Source: Streptomyces monashensis
GTDB lineage: Bacteria > Actinomycetota > Actinomycetes > Streptomycetales > Streptomycetaceae
Length of the DNA stretch: 64,000 nucleotides
Assembly (NCBI RefSeq): GCF_001866665.1
Contig: NZ_MLYO01000026.1
Location: 94,496 to 158,495, forward strand
Direction: 5' to 3'
The notes under the pieces were generated by a model, which saw only the letters and a list, made by a program, of their open reading frames with translations, searched no databases and was not told where the DNA came from. Every line of letters begins with the position of its first letter. Positions within the stretch are counted from its first letter, which is position 1. Positions 59,408 through 64,000 of the stretch are shown here, piece by piece. Made by a program: the position numbers and the translations under genes.

Positions 59408-60766
59408 ATGGCTAGTGAGGAAACCCGGACAGCCGACGCCCGGACAGCGGGCACCCGTACGGCGATGTCGTCCGCATCCACGTCATCCACCGGACGCGGT
59501 GCCGAGGGCGGCGCCCCCGAGACGACTCCCGGCGCGGGCCGCACGCGCGCGTGGGCGACACGGCTGGTCGTCCTCGGCATCGTGCTGTCCGCGCTGAACC
59601 TCCGCCCGGCCATCACGAGCCTCGGCGCCCTCCTGGAGGAGGTCCGCGACGGGCTCGGCATGAGCGGCAGCGTGGCGGGTCTGCTCACCTCCGTGCCCCC
59701 GCTCTGCTTCGCCGTCTTCGGCATCACCGCCCCCCGCCTGGCCCGCCGCTTCGGCCCGGCCGCCGTGGTCTGCGCCGGCATGGTCGCCATCACGACGGGC
59801 CTGCTGATACGGCCGTACGTCGGCAGCACCGCCGGCTTCCTGGCCGCCAGCGCGCTCGCCCTCATGGGCATCGCGGTCAGCAACGTACTCATGCCCGTCA
59901 TCGTCAAGCGCTGGTTCCCCGACCGCGTCGGCTCCATGACCGGCCTGTACTCGATGGCCCTCGCCATGGGCACCTCCCTCGCCGCCGCGATCACCGTGCC
60001 GCTGACCGACGCGATGGGCGGCGGCTGGCAGCCCGGCCTCGCCGTGTGGGCCGGCCTCGCGGCCGCCGCCGTCCTGCCCTGGCTGCCGCTCGTGCGCGAC
60101 CGAGGGGCCGCTCCCGGGCGGCCGCGGCCGGAGCAGGCGCGCACGGCCGCCGCGGCGGCCGAGGAACAGCCCGCGCCTCTGCGCATCACCCGCAGTCGCA
60201 CCGCGTGGGCGCTCGCCGTCTTCTTCGGCCTCCAGGCCACCGCCGCCTACATCACCATGGGCTGGATGGCGCAGATCTTCCGGGACGCCGGTGTCGCGGC
60301 CGGTACCGCGGGCCTGCTCCTCGCCGTCACCATGGTGATGGGCGTGCCGCTGGCCTTCGTCATCCCGCGCGTCGCCACACGGCTGCCGCACCAGGGGTCG
60401 ATCGTGCTGGTCCTCGGCGTGTGCGGGCTCGCCGGATACGCCGGGCTGTACCTCGCGCCGGCCGGCGGTGCCTGGGCCTGGGCGGTGCTGCTGGGCATCT
60501 CCAACTGTGCCTTCCCGCTGGCCCTGACCATGGTCGGCATGCGGGCCCGGAGCGGTGCCGGGGTGGCCCAGCTGTCCGCGTTCGCGCAGAGCACCGGCTA
60601 TCTGATCTCCATCCCGGGCCCGCTGCTGGTCGGCGTGCTCTATCAGCAGAGCGGTGGCTGGGGGCTGCCGATCGCCCTCATGGCGGGCCTGATGGTGCCG
60701 CAGATGGTGGTCGGCTTCCTGGCGGGCCGCAACCGCACCGTGGAGGACGAGGCGGCGGCCCACTGA
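59408..60766 (+). CDS. MFS transporter of the CynX/NimT group
   Basis: 452 residues with 12 helices after a Thr/Ser/Ala-rich cytoplasmic lead of ~50 residues. Family segments are VLSALNLRPAITSLGALLEEVRDGLGMS, LTSVPPLCFAVFGITAPRLARRFG and the central loop between helices 6 and 7. The family includes cyanate and 2-nitroimidazole transporters; the solute is unknown. ATG 59408 is used; it lacks a Shine-Dalgarno site and the palindrome ends just ahead of it. A 39-residue peptide gene follows after 89 bases. Confidence 0.9.
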   Translation: MASEETRTADARTAGTRTAMSSASTSSTGRGAEGGAPETTPGAGRTRAWATRLVVLGIVLSALNLRPAITSLGALLEEVRDGLGMSGSVAGLLTSVPPLCFAVFGITAPRLARRFGPAAVVCAGMVAITTGLLIRPYVGSTAGFLAASALALMGIAVSNVLMPVIVKRWFPDRVGSMTGLYSMALAMGTSLAAAITVPLTDAMGGGWQPGLAVWAGLAAAAVLPWLPLVRDRGAAPGRPRPEQARTAAAAAEEQPAPLRITRSRTAWALAVFFGLQATAAYITMGWMAQIFRDAGVAAGTAGLLLAVTMVMGVPLAFVIPRVATRLPHQGSIVLVLGVCGLAGYAGLYLAPAGGAWAWAVLLGISNCAFPLALTMVGMRARSGAGVAQLSAFAQSTGYLISIPGPLLVGVLYQQSGGWGLPIALMAGLMVPQMVVGFLAGRNRTVEDEAAAH

Positions 60767-60855
60767 GCGGCCCCCCCCGCGCGTGCCGTCACGGCGCCAC
60801 GCTGAGCGGCCACCCCGGCGCCGCGCGCGCGGGGGACCGGTGCGAGACTGACGGC

Positions 60856-60975
60856 ATGCAGCCTGTGCTCGATCCGAACCCGCAGAACGGCCAGAAGAAG
60901 ATGCTGATCGTCTTCGGCTCGTTCTTCGCCATCTTCGCCGTCATCGCCGTCATCGCGATCATCGCCTCCCCGTGA
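60856..60975 (+). CDS. SGM_5486-type 39-aa transporter-associated membrane peptide
   Basis: The 39 residues start MQPVLDPNPQNGQKKMLIVFG and end in one hydrophobic helix (MLIVFGSFFAIFAVIAVIAII). It matches the tiny transporter-associated family (SGM_5486) that I recall next to CynX/NimT-type transporters in Streptomyces. Its position directly after the MFS gene supports a subunit or stabiliser role. It is too short for most gene callers. No strong ribosome site precedes ATG 60856. Confidence 0.8.
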   Translation: MQPVLDPNPQNGQKKMLIVFGSFFAIFAVIAVIAIIASP

Positions 60976-61157
60976 GGGCCGCCCGGAGGCCGTCCGTCCC
61001 GGCGGATGGTGGGGCTGGCTCCACCATCCCCTAGGGGGTAAGCGTCAGGGTGAAGTGGGTGGATCTCCGGATGGGCGCAGGGACGCTGATTCCGTAGCTT
61101 CGAGTGGTGACCGCGCGAGGCGGCCACGGACCCGCCCGAAGACCCGCGGAGGCGATC

Positions 61158-61364
61158 ATGCCGGCCCGTATCCACTCCCGGCCCCACCCGGCGACCCCGG
61201 GCGGCGTCGACATCCGTCTGCGCTGGTGGGCCCTCGCCCTGCCCGCGCTCGCGTTCGTCGCGCTGCTGCTGCTCATACTGAACCCGTCGGACGCGCACGC
61301 GGCGGGCGGCGACCCCACGATCGCGCACCTCTTCGAACGCGCCCAGCGACTCCTCGCGCGCTGA
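61158..61364 (+). CDS. Small single-helix membrane or secreted protein
   Basis: 68 residues. GGAGG lies six bases before ATG 61158. A Pro/His/Arg-rich start (MPARIHSRPHPATPGGVDIRLR) is followed by one helix (WWALALPALAFVALLLLIL) and a possible cleavage region NPSDAHAAG, then a short amphipathic tail (LFERAQRLLAR). No family is recognised. It may be a signal-anchored peptide. Transcription and start are supported only by the ribosome site and codon bias. Confidence 0.7.
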   Translation: MPARIHSRPHPATPGGVDIRLRWWALALPALAFVALLLLILNPSDAHAAGGDPTIAHLFERAQRLLAR

Positions 61365-61442
61365 CCCGGCGCCCCGTGCGCGGGTGATCCCGCACATCAA
61401 CTCCCTGCACCACCTGGCTTGTTTCATGCGAAGCTGGGTTTC

Positions 61443-61961
61443 ATGAGCGTTGAAGAACCTCGCAAGATCGTCCTCCTCCGGCATGCGAAGGCCGACTGGG
61501 GCCAGGAAGCGGACTACGAACGGCCCCTCGCCGAGCGCGGCCGCCAGGACGCCCCCGTCGCGGGCCGCAAGCTGGCCGATGCAGGGATCACCTTCGACCT
61601 GGCCCTGTGCTCCACCGCCGCCCGGACCCGCGAGACCTGGAAGCTCGCCGTCCACGAGCTCGCGCAGCGACCGAGGACCGTCTACGAGGAGCGGATCTAC
61701 GAGGCGTCCCTGGGCGAGCTGATCGCGCTGCTCAACGAGACCCCGGACGACGTGCGCAACCTCGTCCTGATCGGCCACAACCCCGGGATCCACGCCCTCG
61801 CCGACGCCCTCGCGGGCGAGACCGAGGGCGAGAGCCTCCCCCGGATGAACCGCAGCGGCTTCCCGACCGCCGCCTTCGCGGTGCTCACCTTCGAGGGCTC
61901 CTGGAAGTCCGTGGAGCACGGCGTGGCCAGGCTGGTCGACTTCTGGGCCCCGCACAGCTGA
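61443..61961 (+). CDS. SixA-type histidine phosphatase
   Basis: 172 residues. The phosphatase motif RHG-type is in VLLRHAKADWGQE (Arg-His near residues 13-14), with the second catalytic His in IGHNPGIHALAD. Arg in TAARTRETW completes the pocket. In E. coli SixA removes phosphate from phosphohistidine of phosphotransfer proteins; here the substrate is unknown. ATG 61443 is used; a TTG eight codons earlier is possible. It converges with serB over a shared terminator. Confidence 0.9.
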   Translation: MSVEEPRKIVLLRHAKADWGQEADYERPLAERGRQDAPVAGRKLADAGITFDLALCSTAARTRETWKLAVHELAQRPRTVYEERIYEASLGELIALLNETPDDVRNLVLIGHNPGIHALADALAGETEGESLPRMNRSGFPTAAFAVLTFEGSWKSVEHGVARLVDFWAPHS

Positions 61962-61982
61962 CGTCGCAGAACAGAGCGGCAC

Positions 61983-62026
61983 ACGAAGGGCCCGGTATCC
62001 CCGCGCGCGGGGATACCGGACCCTTC
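61983..62026. terminator. Bidirectional 19-bp hairpin terminator
   Basis: The arms CGAAGGGCCCGGTATCCCC and GGGGATACCGGACCCTTCG pair over 19 bases with one mismatch around GCGCGC. It lies 21 bases after the sixA-type stop and ~100 bases before the serB stop on the other strand, so it can end both messages. Confidence 0.92.
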
Positions 62027-62123
62027 GTCGTATGCGCGCCGTATGCGGGCCGTGTGCGGGCTGCCGGAGCGGATCGGTGGCAGGGCATGGGCGGCGGGGG
62101 ACGAGCGGAAGGGGACCGGCCGC

Positions 62124-63347
62124 TCAGCCCTCGTCGTGCGTGTCGGCCGCCTCGACCTCTTCGCGGGTGATGCCCAGCAGGTACAGCACGGTGTCGAGGA
62201 AGGGGAAGTTCACCGCCGTGTGCGCCGCCTCGCGGACCACCGGCTTGGCATTGAAGGCCACGCCCAGACCGGCCGCGTTCAGCATGTCGAGATCGTTGGC
62301 ACCGTCGCCGATCGCCACGGTCTGCGACAGCGGCACCCCGGCCTCGGCGGCGAACCGGCGCAGCAGTCGCGCCTTGCCCGCCCGGTCCACGATCTCGCCG
62401 GTCACCCGGCCGGTGAGCTTCCCGTCGACGATCTCCAGCGTATTGGCCTGCGCGAAGTCCAGGCCCAGCCGTTCCTTCAGATCGTCCGTGACCTGGGTGA
62501 AGCCGCCGGAGACCACGCCGACCTGGTAGCCGAGTCGTTTCAGCGTGCGGATCAGGGTGCGCGCGCCCGGCGTCAGCCGGACCTCGTTGCGCACCTTCTC
62601 CACGACGGAGGCGTCCAGCCCCTTCAGCAGCGCCACGCGCGCGTGCAGTGACTGCTCGAAGTCCAGCTCCCCGCGCATCGCCGCCGCCGTCACCTCGGCG
62701 ACCTTGTCCGCGCAGTCGGCGTGCGCCGCGAACAGCTCGATGACCTCGTCCTGGATCAGCGTGGAGTCCACGTCCATGACGACCAGTCGCTGGGCCCGCC
62801 GGTGCAGGCCCGCCGAGACGACCGCGATGTCGACACCCAGTGCCGCCGCGTCGGACGCCAGAGCCGTGCGCAGCGGCTCGGTCTCCACCCCGGAGATCGC
62901 GAACTCCACGGCTGTCACCGGGTACTTGGCGAGCCGGAAGATACGGTCGATGTTGCCGCCGGTCTTCGCGATCCGCCCGGCCACGGCGGCCGTCGACTCG
63001 GCGGTGAGCGGATGGCCGAGCACGGTCACCAGGGAGCGCCCGAGACCACGCGGACGGTTGTCGCCGTGCCCCGAGATGATCTCCGCCTGCATCTTCACCG
63101 ACTCGGCCCAGCTGTGCACGGTGGCCCGCAGGTCGCCCTCCAGACCGGCCGGCGGCTGGGTCACCAGCGCGCACAGCACCAGCCGGCCCCGGGTGACGAC
63201 CTGCTCGATGTCGACCACGTCGACGAGGTAGGCGGCGAGGGTGTCGAAGAGCCCGGCCGTGATGCCCGGCCTGTCCTTGCCGAAGATCTTGACGAGGAGA
63301 GTGGGGGCCTCGGGGGTCTGCGAAGCGGCGGTCTGCGAAGCGCTCAT
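62124..63347 (-). CDS. serB: Phosphoserine phosphatase with N-terminal ACT domain
   Basis: 407 residues. The N-terminal ~170 residues hold two ACT-type domains (LVKIFGKDRPGITAGLFDTLAAY; VTVLGHPLTAESTAAVAGRIAKTGGNIDRI) that sense serine. The HAD phosphatase domain has the DxD nucleophile VVMDVDSTLIQDEVIE, the Ser of VGVVSGGFTQV, the lysine and the metal Asp in AIGDGANDLDML. It hydrolyses phosphoserine to serine, the final step of serine synthesis. GGTGGTGA precedes ATG 63347. Feedback by serine through the ACT domains is known in the family. Confidence 0.95.
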   Translation of the reverse strand: MSASQTAASQTPEAPTLLVKIFGKDRPGITAGLFDTLAAYLVDVVDIEQVVTRGRLVLCALVTQPPAGLEGDLRATVHSWAESVKMQAEIISGHGDNRPRGLGRSLVTVLGHPLTAESTAAVAGRIAKTGGNIDRIFRLAKYPVTAVEFAISGVETEPLRTALASDAAALGVDIAVVSAGLHRRAQRLVVMDVDSTLIQDEVIELFAAHADCADKVAEVTAAAMRGELDFEQSLHARVALLKGLDASVVEKVRNEVRLTPGARTLIRTLKRLGYQVGVVSGGFTQVTDDLKERLGLDFAQANTLEIVDGKLTGRVTGEIVDRAGKARLLRRFAAEAGVPLSQTVAIGDGANDLDMLNAAGLGVAFNAKPVVREAAHTAVNFPFLDTVLYLLGITREEVEAADTHDEG

Positions 63348-63501
63348 GGTGTCACCACCGTATCCGGCACCCAGTGCCCAGCGCCGCCGAGGTCCGCCTG
63401 ACGGACACGGAACAATGGATGTCGGGCGGGTATCAGGAATCTTGCCACCGCACGAAGGGCGGCGGCGAGTGCGCTGCGCGGGCGGGTGGTGGAGCCACCG
63501 G

Positions 63502-64000
63502 TCATCCCGTGCGCTTCGGTTTCCCCGGTGGTCGCGGTGGTCGCGGTGGTGGCAGGGGTGGCGGGGGCGGCGGTGGCCACTGCGTGCGCTCCGGCCCCGG
63601 TGAGGGGGCGTCCGGCCGTGGGGCGGGACGGCGCCGAGGGCGCGGGGGAGCAGGGCCGAGGGGTCCGTCGATGGTCGGTGCGCCGTACACGCCGTACGCC
63701 TCGTCCCGAGTCCCTGGCGAACCGCCCCCGGCCCGCGACACGTCGTCCTCGGCTCCCGGTGGCCCGCCCGCGCCCCTCGGCGGTCGTGCGTCCTGCGGCT
63801 CCTCGCGCGGTACTCCCGGCACCCGGAGGTACGGATTGGTGTCCGGGTTCGGCGGCCGGTACGGCACGCTCGGCACATACGGTCCCGCGCCGTCGCCGTG
63901 CCCCGTGGGCGCTGCCTCTCCGTCGTCCCCCGCGCCCCCGCCCACCTGCGCGGCCTCCCCCCTCCCCGCGACCCTCCGAGCCGCCCACACCGCCCCGGAC
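63502..64000 (-). CDS. C-terminal Pro-rich tail of a larger membrane protein (start outside window)
   Basis: The frame is open to the window edge, so only the last ~165 residues are seen. The tail is Gly/Ala then Pro/Arg-rich, with PYRPPNPDTNPYLRVPG and DEAYGVYGAPTIDGPLGP in the middle and a run of prolines at the end. I recall the same NPDTNPYLR tail in 'streptophobe' family polytopic membrane proteins of Streptomyces, but the membrane part is not in the window. The low complexity makes this call tentative. Confidence 0.45.
   Translation of the reverse strand, partial: SGAVWAARRVAGRGEAAQVGGGAGDDGEAAPTGHGDGAGPYVPSVPYRPPNPDTNPYLRVPGVPREEPQDARPPRGAGGPPGAEDDVSRAGGGSPGTRDEAYGVYGAPTIDGPLGPAPPRPRRRPAPRPDAPSPGPERTQWPPPPPPPLPPPRPPRPPGKPKRTG

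Overview
This window is a high-GC, gene-dense piece of a Streptomyces chromosome. The evidence is the very high GC at third codon positions, frequent GTG/TTG starts, GGAGG-type ribosome sites, and typical Streptomyces families (Gbn nucleoid protein, LAETG-anchored protein, Asp23/AmaP locus, TldD/TldE pair, 39-aa transporter-associated peptide). From memory, and unverified, the gene order mirrors the S. coelicolor stretch around SCO1807 to SCO1860, so this is conserved core chromosome. I see no prophage, IS element, CRISPR array, tRNA or rRNA gene, or secondary-metabolite cluster.

Layout. 1-2.8 kb: the end of an amino-acid-type ABC ATPase, an amidohydrolase and a sortase-anchored secreted protein. 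2.9-21.9 kb: a cobalamin (B12) block on the minus strand in two runs. The first run is cobD-cobQ-cobN-chelatase(ChlI/ChlD)-cobO-cobB-cobI, led by a clear cobalamin riboswitch. The second is cobM-cobL-(cbiG-cobJ)-cobH-cbiX-cobC. A divergent ZIP-type metal transporter and a 0.5-kb degenerate repeat block separate the runs. Almost every junction inside each run is a 1- or 4-base stop/start overlap. The enzyme set mixes 'aerobic' (CobN, CobO, CobB) and 'anaerobic' (CbiX, CbiG) hallmarks. 22-23.6 kb: a low-affinity phosphate transporter with a PHO-box-like site. 23.7-31.3 kb: GH25 lysozyme, aldolase, hydrolase, VOC protein, ABC-F ATPase and gbn, whose upstream region is packed with GATC. 31.4-35.5 kb: enoyl-CoA hydratase and an Asp23/Gls24-AmaP envelope locus. 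35.5-45.6 kb: an atypical SDR, GH15, SURF1, a zinc-ribbon protein, an exonuclease-BRCT protein, a VIT transporter, an alcohol dehydrogenase, a frameshifted CopD gene and a CoA-transferase whose start lies in an AT-rich palindromic island. 45.7-51 kb: subtilase, DUF485/acetate-type symporter and moaA. 51-58 kb: stress membrane proteins, tyrS, tldD/tldE, and the fabG-fabI pair of type II fatty-acid synthesis. 58-64 kb: a FadR-type GntR regulator facing a CynX/NimT-type MFS exporter across a perfect palindrome, sixA, serB and a Pro-rich partial protein at the edge.

How the genes work together. The cob genes convert precorrin-2-level intermediates through ring methylation, contraction, amidation, cobalt insertion, adenosylation and aminopropanol attachment. 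Steps not encoded here (uroporphyrinogen methyltransferase, CobG/CobF/CobK and the nucleotide-loop enzymes) must lie elsewhere. The strongest regulatory calls are the B12 riboswitch, the PHO box, the GntR palindrome and the GATC cluster at gbn. All starts were chosen by eye from ribosome sites, overlaps and domain boundaries; no database search was run.
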